The position numbers and the translations under genes were made by a program. The notes under the pieces are model-generated. The model was not told the DNA's origin. It did not search any database and worked only from the letters and a program-made list of their open reading frames with translations. 64,000 nt of DNA from an uncultured Oscillospiraceae bacterium (lineage in GTDB: Bacteria; Bacillota; Clostridia; Oscillospirales; Ruminococcaceae): contig UQMF01000011.1 of NCBI GenBank assembly GCA_900542145.1, forward strand, positions 28,030 through 92,029. The letters are read 5' to 3'. This document shows positions 1-8,699 of this stretch, in pieces. The stretch's first letter is position 1; each line of letters starts with the position of its first letter.

Positions 1-1646
1 GGGTACTCTACCCCAACGACGAAACCGAGGCAGGCAAGATACTCCGTCTGAAGCAGGAGTATTTCTTCAGCGCAGCCGCAGTCGCTGACCTCATCAGAAA
101 GCACAAGGCGCTTTTCGGCACTATGGAGAATTTCGCAGACTACAACTGCATTCAGATGAACGACACCCACCCCGTTATCGCCCTGCCGGAGTTTATCCGC
201 GTGGTAATGCGCGACGAGGGCTGGACCTTTGACAAGGCGTTTGAGGCAGCCAAGAAGGTGTTCAACTACACCAACCATACCATCATGCAGGAAGCCCTTG
301 AGAAGTGGGACAGCAGACTTATCGAGCGAGTAGTTCCCGAGGTTTACAGCGTGATGATCATGCTTAACGAGGCATTTGAATCCGAAATGCACCGCAGGAA
401 TGTTCCCCAGGATAAGCGCGCCGTTATGCGTCTTATCAAGAACGGCACAGTTCATATGGCGAATATCGCGGTGTTCGGCTCCTCCTATGTGAACGGCGTT
501 GCGGCTATCCACACCGACCTGCTCAAGACCACCGTGCTGAAGGACTGGTACGAGCTGTATCCTGAGAGATTCCAGAACAAGACCAACGGTATCACACAGC
601 GCAGATGGCTGGCGCTCTGCAACCAGGAGCTTTCCGCACTCATCACTGAGCTCCTCGGCGACAACAGCTGGGTTACTGACCTCGACAAGCTCCAGGGTCT
701 GAAGAAGTACGCCGACGACGAGGCTGTGCTCCGCCGCTTCATCGACATCAAGCATACCAAGAAGCAGCAGCTTGCCGACTTCATCAAGAAATCCGAGGGA
801 GTTGAGATCGACCCGAAGTCCATTTATGATATCCAGATCAAGCGCCTGCATGAATACAAGCGCCAGCTTCTCAACGCGTTCTCGATACTGTATCTGTACT
901 ACGAGATCAAGGACGGTAATCTCAGGGATTTCACACCCACGACATTCATTTTTGGCGCAAAGTCCGCACCGGGATATTACCGTGCAAAGGGCATTATCAA
1001 GTTTATTAACGAGGTAGCTAAGCTCGTAAACTCCGATCCGGATACGAAGGACCTGCTCAGAGTTGTATTCGTGAGCAATTACCGTGTTTCCTATGCGGAG
1101 AAGCTTGTCGCTGCGGCGGATATTTCCGAGCAGATATCTACAGCGGGTACCGAGGCTTCCGGTACCGGAAACATGAAGTTCATGCTGAACGGCGCAGTTA
1201 CCCTGGGCACACTGGACGGCGCTAACGTTGAGATCGCCGAGGAAGCCGGTTCAGAGAACGAATACATCTTTGGCGCGACTGTCGAGGAACTGGAGAAGAT
1301 CATGCCGAACTACGTTCCGCGTGACGTCACCGAGAGCGATCCCAAGATCAAGCGCGTGGTATCCTCCCTCATTGACGGTACCGTTTCCGACGGCGGCAGC
1401 GGCGTGTTCAGAGAGCTTTATTTCGCACTCATGGAGGGCGCTAGCTGGCACGTTCCGGATCATTACTACCTGCTGGGCGACCTTGACAGCTACGTTAAGG
1501 CAAAGCTGGCGGCAAACCGCGACTACAACAACGAGCTTGCGTTTGCCAAGAAATGCTGGCTGAATATCTGCTCCGCCGGTAAGTTCAGCTCGGACCGCAC
1601 CATTGCTGAATACGCGAAGGATATCTGGCACATCAGCAAGGTATAA
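1..1646 (+). CDS. glgP: Alpha-glucan (glycogen/maltodextrin) phosphorylase, 5' end cut by window
   Basis: This is the C-terminal two thirds of a glucan phosphorylase, a cytosolic PLP enzyme that releases glucose-1-phosphate from alpha-1,4-glucan ends. The frame runs in from the left edge (codons from base 3), and the family block YPND..GK.LRLKQEYFF lies before the ATG at 123, so that ATG is internal. Later landmarks are TNGITQRRW, KRLHEYKRQ and EASGTGNMKF; in the family the lysine of GTGNMKF forms the Schiff base with PLP. About 548 codons are present, against 750-850 in complete homologues. It lies upstream of the maltodextrin importer on the same strand, so it would process imported or stored glucan. 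It has its own 3' region and is probably a separate transcript from malE. Family assignment is secure; the choice between glycogen and maltodextrin as substrate is not decidable here. Confidence 0.96.
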   Translation, partial: VLYPNDETEAGKILRLKQEYFFSAAAVADLIRKHKALFGTMENFADYNCIQMNDTHPVIALPEFIRVVMRDEGWTFDKAFEAAKKVFNYTNHTIMQEALEKWDSRLIERVVPEVYSVMIMLNEAFESEMHRRNVPQDKRAVMRLIKNGTVHMANIAVFGSSYVNGVAAIHTDLLKTTVLKDWYELYPERFQNKTNGITQRRWLALCNQELSALITELLGDNSWVTDLDKLQGLKKYADDEAVLRRFIDIKHTKKQQLADFIKKSEGVEIDPKSIYDIQIKRLHEYKRQLLNAFSILYLYYEIKDGNLRDFTPTTFIFGAKSAPGYYRAKGIIKFINEVAKLVNSDPDTKDLLRVVFVSNYRVSYAEKLVAAADISEQISTAGTEASGTGNMKFMLNGAVTLGTLDGANVEIAEEAGSENEYIFGATVEELEKIMPNYVPRDVTESDPKIKRVVSSLIDGTVSDGGSGVFRELYFALMEGASWHVPDHYYLLGDLDSYVKAKLAANRDYNNELAFAKKCWLNICSAGKFSSDRTIAEYAKDIWHISKV

Positions 1647-1691
1647 TGCTCTGAGTTTTAGCATTGATTTCCCATTTTAGGTTTCAGGCTT

Positions 1692-1743
1692 CGTTTGCGG
1701 TGAAACGCGTTATATGTATTGTAACATTGTTTCACCGGAAACG
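1692..1743. repeat. Imperfect inverted repeat after the phosphorylase gene
   Basis: Two 15-base arms (1692-1706 and 1729-1743) pair at 14 of 15 positions around a 22-base loop. No T-run follows, so a classical terminator is not clear. It could be an RNA 3' end stabiliser or a regulator site. The 385-bp gap 1647-2031 holds this repeat, then a promoter and operator array. Confidence 0.5.
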
Positions 1744-1839
1744 TTGCCATTATTCACAAAAGTGACCTAGAGCGATTTGTCTATCATGACAAATTTACAA
1801 TTATTTTTGAGATTATTGAAAATAATTGTGCAAAATCGC

Positions 1840-1867
1840 TTGACAAACCCAAAAAATCTGTTATAAT
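1840..1867 (+). promoter_or_regulatory. Sigma-A promoter of the maltodextrin operon
   Basis: TTGACA at 1840-1845 and TATAAT at 1862-1867 are separated by 16 bases, and the region upstream is AT-rich. Transcription would begin about 1874, placing the TTTCGAAA-type repeats downstream of the start, as expected for repression by the LacI-type protein encoded in the same operon. Confidence 0.85.
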
Positions 1868-1877
1868 TAAAACGGAA

Positions 1878-1993
1878 TTTCGAATCAAACAAGCAAATTT
1901 CGAAACAAAGCCTAAACTCGCAGGGAAGCACAGACAGCCTGCGGGACTAATTCTAGGAAACATTGTTTCGAAACAAAGCGAAGATTTCGAAAG
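1878..1993. promoter_or_regulatory. Operator array with TTTCGAAA cores upstream of malE
   Basis: Four related sites lie in the 5' leader: TTTCGAAT at 1878, TTTCGAAAC at 1898, the perfect 14-bp palindrome TTGTTTCGAAACAA at 1963-1976, and TTTCGAAAG at 1985. LacI-family regulators bind palindromes with a central CG, so these are plausible operators for the regulator encoded at 5999. The assignment is inference; the repetition and symmetry are seen directly. Confidence 0.7.
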
Positions 1994-2031
1994 ACTTGAA
2001 AACAAATGATCATATTCAGGAGGAATGAATT

Positions 2032-3345
2032 ATGAAAATCAGAAAGATCATGACAGCGATAGCTTCCATGGCAATGGCAGGCGTAATGATGGTTGGCTGC
2101 TCCAGCAACAACTCCAGCGACAACTCCAGCAGCACCGGGAGCGGTTCTGCGGCTGACAGCAGCGCAGCTTCTTCCAATGGCGGTGACTCCACCGGCAGCG
2201 GCGAGGCTGTGAACCTCACAGTATGGGGTCCGCAGGAGGATCAGGAACTGCTCAAGCAGATGTGCGACGCGTTCGCGGCCGCAAATCCTGACAAGACTTA
2301 CACCTTCACCTACGGCGTTGTCAGCGAGGCAGACGCTCAGAAGGAAGTTGTCAAGGATATCTCCGCAGCAGCTGACGTATTCGCTTTCGCTTCCGACCAG
2401 ACCGCAATACTGGTGAACGCCGGCGCACTCTACAGAGTGACAAAGAACAAGGATGAAATCGTTGCCGAAAACTCTGAATCCTCTATTTCGGCGGCTTCCA
2501 TTGACGGCGAGCTTTACGGCTATCCTTATGTATCCGATACTTATTTCATGTACTACGACAAGTCCAAGCTTTCCGAGGACGATGTCAAGTCCATCGAGGG
2601 AATTATGAGCAAGGACATCGAGGGTGTTACTACAAACTTCGCTTTCAATACAGATGACGGCTGGTATCAGTCCGGATTCTTCTTCGGCGCAGGCTGCAAG
2701 CTCTTCGGCGAAGATGGAACCGATCCCACACAGTGCGATTTCAATAACGAGCGCGGCTACATGGTAGGTGAATATCTCATCGACCTGGTTGCAAACCCCA
2801 AGTACGGCGCTAACTTTGACGACTCCCTTGTAAAGGCTGGCTTCGCAGAAGGCACTCTGGCGGCGGCAGTTTCCGGTGTATGGAACGCAGGCGAGATCCA
2901 GGCTTCCCTCGGCGACAACTACGCAGCTACCAAGCTTCCGGAGTTCACTCTCTCCAACGGTGAAACCGTTCAGATGGGCAGCATGGCTAACTTCAAGATC
3001 ATGGGCGTAAATTCCGAGACCAAGAACCCGCTCGACGCAATGGCTCTTGCTGAGTGGCTTACAAATAAGGACAACCAGAAGACCAGATTCGAGGTTCGCT
3101 CCTACGCTCCCACCAACGTTGAGCTTGCAGGCGATACCGATACAATGAACTCCAACATCGCTGTCGGCGCTCTTGCACAGCAGGCTCAGTACGCAACCGT
3201 ACAGACCTCCATCAGCCAGTGCCAGAACTTCTGGACTCCTGCTGAGGCTTTCGGTCAGGAGATCATTGCAGGCACATGCACAAAGGATAACCTCCAGCAG
3301 AAGCTTGACGCTTATGTTGAGTCCGTTCTCGCAACCCTCGGCTGA
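2032..3345 (+). CDS. malE: Maltodextrin-type ABC transporter substrate-binding lipoprotein
   Basis: The 437-residue product starts with a basic, hydrophobic signal peptide ending in a lipobox (MMVGC), followed by a Ser/Asn/Gly-rich spacer and then a family 1 extracellular solute-binding domain that begins around VNLTVWGPQEDQELL. Blocks such as AADVFAFASDQ, LYGYPYVSDTYFMYYDKS and LAAAVSGVWNAGEI are typical of maltose/maltodextrin binders. The ATG at 2032 follows AGGAGGAATGAATT. The protein would be anchored outside the membrane, capture starch oligosaccharides and deliver them to MalFG. It is the first gene of a likely six-gene operon, malE-malF-malG-lacI-amylase-pulA. Sugar preference is inferred from the neighbouring amylase and pullulanase. 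Confidence 0.92.
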   Translation: MKIRKIMTAIASMAMAGVMMVGCSSNNSSDNSSSTGSGSAADSSAASSNGGDSTGSGEAVNLTVWGPQEDQELLKQMCDAFAAANPDKTYTFTYGVVSEADAQKEVVKDISAAADVFAFASDQTAILVNAGALYRVTKNKDEIVAENSESSISAASIDGELYGYPYVSDTYFMYYDKSKLSEDDVKSIEGIMSKDIEGVTTNFAFNTDDGWYQSGFFFGAGCKLFGEDGTDPTQCDFNNERGYMVGEYLIDLVANPKYGANFDDSLVKAGFAEGTLAAAVSGVWNAGEIQASLGDNYAATKLPEFTLSNGETVQMGSMANFKIMGVNSETKNPLDAMALAEWLTNKDNQKTRFEVRSYAPTNVELAGDTDTMNSNIAVGALAQQAQYATVQTSISQCQNFWTPAEAFGQEIIAGTCTKDNLQQKLDAYVESVLATLG

Positions 3346-3394
3346 TAAACAAGCATTCATGATAATCCACCATTAAGTATATAGGTTTCTCCCA

Positions 3395-3439
3395 GTTCCA
3401 TCATGTGGGCGGTCTGACCGCCGCCCACAGAAGTGGAAC
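3395..3439 (+). promoter_or_regulatory. Strong GC-rich hairpin after malE
   Basis: An inner stem (GTGGGCGGT with ACCGCCGCCCAC) is enclosed by GTTCCA/TGGAAC, giving a long stable hairpin. No U-run follows. In sugar-importer operons such hairpins protect the binding-protein mRNA and lower permease expression; that role here is inference. Confidence 0.6.
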
Positions 3440-3441
3440 AA

Positions 3442-3558
3442 GCTTTATGCAGTTTCAATGCTTCCTGAACACTTGACGCAGATTGATTTCAGTTGTATAA
3501 TGATATCTGGTGTGCTGAGTGAACTCCTCCCACAGGCTGCATTGAAACTGCACAAAGC
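3442..3558 (+). promoter_or_regulatory. Promoter enclosed by a 20-bp inverted repeat, upstream of malF
   Basis: Arms 3442-3461 and 3539-3558 are inverted repeats matching at 19 of 20 positions. Between them lies TTGACG (3473-3478), 17 bases, and TATAAT (3496-3501). RNA started here would include only the right arm, whereas readthrough RNA from the main promoter could fold both arms together. This suggests separate control of the permease genes. Confidence 0.65.
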
Positions 3559-3586
3559 GTCAATACTACTCAAGGAGGTAACTGCA

Positions 3587-5083
3587 ATGACAAGTCTTGA
3601 TTTTTACGTTCTTCCGTGGTACAAGAAAATACTTGTTAGAATAGCAGAATTTTTTGCAGCCATCGGAAAGGGTATCGCTCAGTTCGTGATCGGCTTACCC
3701 GGCGCCGTTTGGCGCTTCATAAAAGCTATCGGCAGGGGATTCGCCTGGCTGGGAAGCACTTTCGCGCACGGTGACGTTCTCACCAAGCTTTCGTACATTG
3801 TCATGGGTGCCGGAAGCCTTTTCCGCGGACAGATAGTCAAGGGACTGATGTTCCTTGCCGCAGAGGTGGCGTATATCGGCTTCATGATCGACTCCGGATT
3901 CGGCTTTGTTGCGGGTCTGAGGAATCTCGGCACGGTGCAGAGAGGCTGGTACTTCGACGAGGAACTCGGCATTGATGTAATGCGCGAAAACGGCGACAAC
4001 TCAATGCTCATTCTCCTTTACGGAATTTTCGCGCTGTTCATAACCGTGACATTCATATTCCTATGGGCGCAGAACATAAAGTCTGCATACAGCGCACAGC
4101 AGATCAGAAAATCAGGTAAGAAGCTCCCGGGATTCGTGGACGACATTAAGTCGCTGCTGGACGAGCAGTTCCACAAGACGCTGATGTTCATTCCTGTGGC
4201 CGGCGTCGTGGTATTCACGATAGTTCCGCTGGTTTACATGATCTCGCTGGCGTTCACCAACTACGACAAGGATCACCAGGTGCCGGCAAACCTGTTCACC
4301 TGGGTGGGCTTCGATAACTTCAAGGTTATCCTGGGGAGCGATTCCACTATCGGCAGCACTTTCTGGCCCGTGCTCGGCTGGACGCTGATATGGGCGGTCC
4401 TCGCGACATTCCTGAACTACATCCTCGGAATTATCCTTGCTATGCTCATCAACAAGAAGGGCGTCAAGTTCAAGGCGTTCTACAGAACGCTTTTCGTGCT
4501 CGCTATCGCAGTGCCGCAGTTCGTTTCACTGCTGGTAATGAAGAATGTGTTTGCTGAGGCTGGTCCCGTGAACGTACTTCTTCAGGAGCTGGGCTGGATC
4601 ACATCTCCGCTTCCGTTCTTCACCGATCCGATGTGGGCGAGGGTGACGGTCATAGTTGTTGACCTGTGGATAGGTATCCCTTATACGATGCTTATCGTTT
4701 CTGGTATCCTCATGAATATCCCAGAGGATCTGTACGAGGCGGCAAGGATCGACGGTGCTTCCCCCTTCATCATGTTCACCAAGATCACAATGCCGTATGT
4801 GCTGTTCGTCACCACGCCTTACCTTATTACACAGCTTGTCGGCAACATCAACAACTTCAACGTTATCTACTTCCTCACCGGCGGTACTCCGGCAACGCTG
4901 GATTACTACCAGGCAGGAAAGACCGATCTGCTCGTTACCTGGCTGTATAAGCTGACGGTCAACTCGAGAGATTACAGCTACGCTGCGACAATAGGCATTC
5001 TGGTGTTCATCATCTGCTCGCTGCTTTCGCTGATAACTTTCCGCAGATCCGCATCCTATAAGAATGAGGAGGCGTTCCAGTAA
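3587..5083 (+). CDS. malF: Maltodextrin ABC transporter permease, MalF-like
   Basis: This inner-membrane permease (498 residues) belongs to the sugar ABC family. The ATG at 3587 is chosen because AAGGAGG lies 7 bases upstream; a longer open frame to 3458 would run through the promoter inverted repeat. A long N-terminal extension of about 180 residues, with amphipathic and hydrophobic segments, precedes the usual six-helix core. The cytoplasmic EAA loop (EAARIDGASPFIMFTKITMP), which contacts the ATPase, is intact. It pairs with malG, whose ATG overlaps its stop by one base. No transporter ATPase gene is in the window, so a shared MsmX/MsmK-type ATPase elsewhere is expected. Confidence 0.92.
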   Translation: MTSLDFYVLPWYKKILVRIAEFFAAIGKGIAQFVIGLPGAVWRFIKAIGRGFAWLGSTFAHGDVLTKLSYIVMGAGSLFRGQIVKGLMFLAAEVAYIGFMIDSGFGFVAGLRNLGTVQRGWYFDEELGIDVMRENGDNSMLILLYGIFALFITVTFIFLWAQNIKSAYSAQQIRKSGKKLPGFVDDIKSLLDEQFHKTLMFIPVAGVVVFTIVPLVYMISLAFTNYDKDHQVPANLFTWVGFDNFKVILGSDSTIGSTFWPVLGWTLIWAVLATFLNYILGIILAMLINKKGVKFKAFYRTLFVLAIAVPQFVSLLVMKNVFAEAGPVNVLLQELGWITSPLPFFTDPMWARVTVIVVDLWIGIPYTMLIVSGILMNIPEDLYEAARIDGASPFIMFTKITMPYVLFVTTPYLITQLVGNINNFNVIYFLTGGTPATLDYYQAGKTDLLVTWLYKLTVNSRDYSYAATIGILVFIICSLLSLITFRRSASYKNEEAFQ

Positions 5084-5958
5084 TGAAAGAGATAAGAACA
5101 CAGTCACACTCCTACCACAGACAGCAGCGCACAATCAATGTAGTTATCCAGATTGTGCTGCTGGTGCTTGGCATAATGTGGATCCTCCCGCTTATGTGGA
5201 TAATCCTGACATCGTTCCGTGCGGAGCCTGGTTCCTATACCAGCTACTTCTGGCCAAAGGGCTTCACACTGGATAACTTCACGAGGCTCATCTTTGAGGA
5301 TCAGCAGTTCAAGTTCACCAAGTGGTTTGTGAACACGTTCATCGTGGCGGTAGTATCCTGCGTAGGCTCAACGTTCATCGTGCTTGCGGTATCCTACGCC
5401 CTCAGCCGCCTGAGGTTCAAGATGCGCAAGCCTATGATGAACATTGCGCTCATTCTCGGAATGTTCCCCGGATTCATGTCCATGGTCGCTATCTATTATA
5501 TCCTCAAGGGTCTTGGACTTACCGAGAATCCGCTGGTTTGCCTGACTCTGGTTTACATCTGCGGTTCCGGACTTACCTACTACATCGCAAAGGGATTTTT
5601 CGATACGATCCCGAAATCCCTTGACGAATCCGCGTACCTTGACGGTGCAACGCGGTCGCAGGTGTTCTTCCACATCACTATCCCGCTTTCCAAGCCTATC
5701 ATCGTATACACGGTGCTCACAACGTTCATGGCTCCATGGGTGGACTACATCTTCCCGAGCATGATCTGCGGTGCGAACTACGACAGCTACACCGTTGCGT
5801 TGGGCATGTTCAAGATGCTGGAACGTGAATTCATCGGCACATACTACACGCAGTTCGCTGCGGCGGCAGTGCTGGTTTCCATTCCTATCGGCGCGCTGTT
5901 CATCGTTATGCAGAAGTACTATGTCGGCGGCGTTACCGGCGGCGCAGTAAAGGGCTGA
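5083..5958 (+). CDS. malG: Maltodextrin ABC transporter permease, MalG-like
   Basis: The 291-residue protein is the second permease of the importer and has the usual six predicted membrane segments. The EAA-type loop reads ESAYLDGATRSQVFFHITIP, and the C terminus is short, ending in GGVTGGAVKG, as in MalG proteins. The start codon shares a base with the malF stop (TAATG), implying translational coupling. Only 40 bases separate it from the regulator gene, with AGGAGG in the gap, so the two are probably cotranscribed. Confidence 0.93.
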   Translation: MKEIRTQSHSYHRQQRTINVVIQIVLLVLGIMWILPLMWIILTSFRAEPGSYTSYFWPKGFTLDNFTRLIFEDQQFKFTKWFVNTFIVAVVSCVGSTFIVLAVSYALSRLRFKMRKPMMNIALILGMFPGFMSMVAIYYILKGLGLTENPLVCLTLVYICGSGLTYYIAKGFFDTIPKSLDESAYLDGATRSQVFFHITIPLSKPIIVYTVLTTFMAPWVDYIFPSMICGANYDSYTVALGMFKMLEREFIGTYYTQFAAAAVLVSIPIGALFIVMQKYYVGGVTGGAVKG

Positions 5959-5998
5959 TGACCCTTATACGGCAAAATCACAGTTCCAGGAGGATCTC

Positions 5999-7030
5999 AT
6001 GGCTGTTAAGAACGTGACTATCCAGGATATCGCCGACAGGCTCGGCATGGCAAAGAGCACAGTTTCCAAGGCGCTTTCCGGGGCGACTGACATCAGCGAA
6101 AAAACCCGGGAGCGCGTGCTCGGCTGCGCCAGCGAGATGGGATATCAGGTAAAGACCAACCGCACTTCCTACACGAAGTCAATAGTTGTCTTTATCTACG
6201 GTAGTATCCACTACGACAAGGTGGATCAGTTCGGCTATGAGATCATTCTCGGATTGCAGGCCGCCGCTGCGGAGTACGGTATCGGGGTAAACATCACCGC
6301 AATAAGCGATACTGAGCTGAAAAGCGGCACCTACTATCCGATCGTGTCCGGGGGAAACTGCGAGGGAGCGGTTTTTCTGGGCTTCAAGCCGCACCCGGTT
6401 TTCATTGAGCATGTGCGCAGTCTGAATATCCCGCTGGTGATACTCGACAATAATGTGGATTATCAGCTGGCGGCGCGCGTCGGCTGCGATAACGCAGGCG
6501 GAATACGCCAGCTTGTGCGCTATCTCTGGACGAGAGGTCATGACAGGATCGGATTCCTCGGGGGCGAGGAGGACAGCGTCGTCACTCAGGAACGCTATCA
6601 GGCGTATTCCGGCGCGCTCAGAGAACTCGGGCTTGAGGAGGATAACGGCGCGGTCAGATATGGACATTTCTCTGCGAAAGGCACACGAAAGAGGATCCTC
6701 GAGATTGCTCAGACTGGAGTCACTGCAGTGGTTTGTGTCAGCGACCTGTTAGCGTGCACGGCAGTGCAGGAACTTGCAAAGGCGGGCTACATAGTGCCCG
6801 GAGATATCAGCGTGACGGGCTACGACAACCTTCCCCCGTCAGAATATTCGCAGCCTCGTATTACAACGATGTATCAGAACCGCATACATATCGGAAAGAC
6901 CGCGTTTCTGATGATTCAGCAGATGAACAGCGGTATCTCAATAGAAGCGGTTCGGCTTCGTCCGGAACTTATTGAGAGAGAATCCGTGAAACTTATCACC
7001 ATGAGAACTTTGCCCGAGGAAGATCAATGA
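5999..7030 (+). CDS. LacI-family transcriptional regulator of the alpha-glucan operon
   Basis: A 343-residue regulator with an N-terminal helix-turn-helix (TIQDIADRLGMAKSTVSKALSG), a hinge, and a periplasmic-binding-protein-like effector domain with typical blocks (EGAVFLGF, DNAGGIRQLVRYL, GHDRIGFLGG, ISVTGYDN, RITTMYQ). It would bind the palindromic TTTCGAAA-type sites upstream of malE and respond to a maltooligosaccharide or sugar phosphate. Its gene lies inside the operon it likely controls, so it would autoregulate. The stop overlaps the amylase start by four bases (ATGA). Family membership is clear; target and ligand are inferred. Confidence 0.93.
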   Translation: MAVKNVTIQDIADRLGMAKSTVSKALSGATDISEKTRERVLGCASEMGYQVKTNRTSYTKSIVVFIYGSIHYDKVDQFGYEIILGLQAAAAEYGIGVNITAISDTELKSGTYYPIVSGGNCEGAVFLGFKPHPVFIEHVRSLNIPLVILDNNVDYQLAARVGCDNAGGIRQLVRYLWTRGHDRIGFLGGEEDSVVTQERYQAYSGALRELGLEEDNGAVRYGHFSAKGTRKRILEIAQTGVTAVVCVSDLLACTAVQELAKAGYIVPGDISVTGYDNLPPSEYSQPRITTMYQNRIHIGKTAFLMIQQMNSGISIEAVRLRPELIERESVKLITMRTLPEEDQ

Positions 7031-8685
7031 AAAAAACACCATTTTCTATTTCAGCCGCAGCCGCTGTTACGGCGGCGGCTATTCTTTTATCTGGGTGCGG
7101 CACCCCGGAGGAAACTATGTCAGATAGCTTACAGCCGCAGGCTCCGGCATATCATTACGATCATGAGCTGAATGTGATTGACGACAACTACCGCAATTAC
7201 TACCAGGTGTTCGTTTATTCCTTCTGCGACAGCAACGGGGACGGCGTCGGCGACCTTGCCGGAGTGACCTCCCGGCTGGATTATATTCAGGATATGGGAT
7301 TCAACGGTATCTGGCTTTCGCCGATAATGCCGTCGGATTCCTACCACAAGTACAGCGTAAAGGACTATTACGCCATCGACGAGCAGTACGGAACGATGGA
7401 GGATTTTGAGGAGCTTGCCGCAGAGTGTAAAAAGCGTGGGATAAAGCTGCTGATAGACCTGGTGATGAACCACAGCTCCAACGAGCACGAGTGGTTCAGG
7501 CATGCTTCGCAGAGTCTGCGCAGCGATCCCTGCGGTGCGGCAGAGGACGAACCCTGCCTTAACGACAATGTCTGCCCGGTGCACGATCCGTACATCGACT
7601 ACTACTATTTTGCGGATGAGAAGCCTGTCGGTACAAACTCCTGGTATCAGACCGGTTCACACTGGTATCAGGCGGTGTTTTCAGAGAATATGCCAGAGCT
7701 TAATCTGGACAACCCGGCGGTGCGCGGCGAATTTGAGAAAATCGCAGACTTTTGGCTGGAAAAGGGGGCAGGCGGATTCCGTCTGGACGCTGTGAAGGAG
7801 TATTTCAGCGGAAATCCCGACAAGAACATCGAGGTGCTGGAGTGGTTCATGAAGCACTGCAAGGCGGCTGACCCGGAATGCTACGTCGTCGGCGAGGTAT
7901 GGGAGAGTTTCACGACCTATACGAAATACTACAGCTCCGGTATCGACAGCGTGTTCGGCTTCACCATGGCGCAGGAAGATGGAAAAATTGCAAAGACGAT
8001 CAATATGTCCGGCGCGGACAATTCGGTGAAGTCCTTTGCACAGGCAATGACGACCATAGAACAGAAGCTGGCTTCTTACAGCGATACCGCGATAGACGCA
8101 CCGTTTATCGGAAATCACGACACAAACCGCGGCGCTGGTATATTCGGATATGATGAAACCAAAATAAAGGCGGCGGCAGGACTGCTGCTCACCATGTCCG
8201 GTTCGCCGTTCGTGTATTACGGCGACGAGATAGGGCTTTCCGGAAGCGGACGTGATGAGAACAAGCGCACCCCGATGATATGGGACAGCGAGGGCACGGG
8301 ACTTACCTACGGTCCGCCGAACATGGAACGGCAGGAAAACCGTTTTGCAGACGTTCAGACGCAGCTTGCGGACGAGAATTCCATACTGAATTACTACAAG
8401 CGTGCGCTCAGGATACGCAACGATAATCCCTGCATTGCAAGGGGGACAACTGAAGTGCTTACGGTGCCCGGGCAGGATATCGCAGCGGTGCGCCGCACAT
8501 GGGACGGCGACAGTATCGTGATAGTTTACAACTACTCCGGCGAAAGCAGGGATGTCACGGAAATTGACGGGCTTTCCGACATGCAGATTCGCGGATATCT
8601 GACAGTGGATTCTGCGGAGGAAGTCCTGCTGGACGGCGGACTTACCATGCCGGCGTACAGCATTGCGTTCCTCACCGAAAAATAA
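7027..8685 (+). CDS. Secreted GH13 alpha-amylase-family lipoprotein
   Basis: This 552-residue glycoside hydrolase family 13 enzyme has a lipoprotein signal (ILLSGC) and should act at the cell surface on starch or maltooligosaccharides. The four GH13 regions are visible: DLVMNHSS, GFRLDAVKEY (nucleophile Asp), VVGEVWES (acid/base Glu) and FIGNHDTNR (transition-state Asp). The calcium-loop-like CDSNGDGVGDLAGV near residue 65 is typical of the amylase/oligoglucosidase branch. A small C-terminal beta domain follows. It overlaps the regulator gene by four bases and precedes pulA by 14 bases. The exact specificity (alpha-amylase, neopullulanase or alpha-glucosidase) cannot be fixed from motifs alone. 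Confidence 0.9.
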   Translation: MKKTPFSISAAAAVTAAAILLSGCGTPEETMSDSLQPQAPAYHYDHELNVIDDNYRNYYQVFVYSFCDSNGDGVGDLAGVTSRLDYIQDMGFNGIWLSPIMPSDSYHKYSVKDYYAIDEQYGTMEDFEELAAECKKRGIKLLIDLVMNHSSNEHEWFRHASQSLRSDPCGAAEDEPCLNDNVCPVHDPYIDYYYFADEKPVGTNSWYQTGSHWYQAVFSENMPELNLDNPAVRGEFEKIADFWLEKGAGGFRLDAVKEYFSGNPDKNIEVLEWFMKHCKAADPECYVVGEVWESFTTYTKYYSSGIDSVFGFTMAQEDGKIAKTINMSGADNSVKSFAQAMTTIEQKLASYSDTAIDAPFIGNHDTNRGAGIFGYDETKIKAAAGLLLTMSGSPFVYYGDEIGLSGSGRDENKRTPMIWDSEGTGLTYGPPNMERQENRFADVQTQLADENSILNYYKRALRIRNDNPCIARGTTEVLTVPGQDIAAVRRTWDGDSIVIVYNYSGESRDVTEIDGLSDMQIRGYLTVDSAEEVLLDGGLTMPAYSIAFLTEK

Positions 8686-8699
8686 CTACGGAGGTAATC

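Noticed and set aside
1912..3360. Minus-strand open frame (482 codons) opposite malE.
   Set aside because: malE has a signal peptide, lipobox and ribosome site; the reverse frame shows only shadow-type composition.
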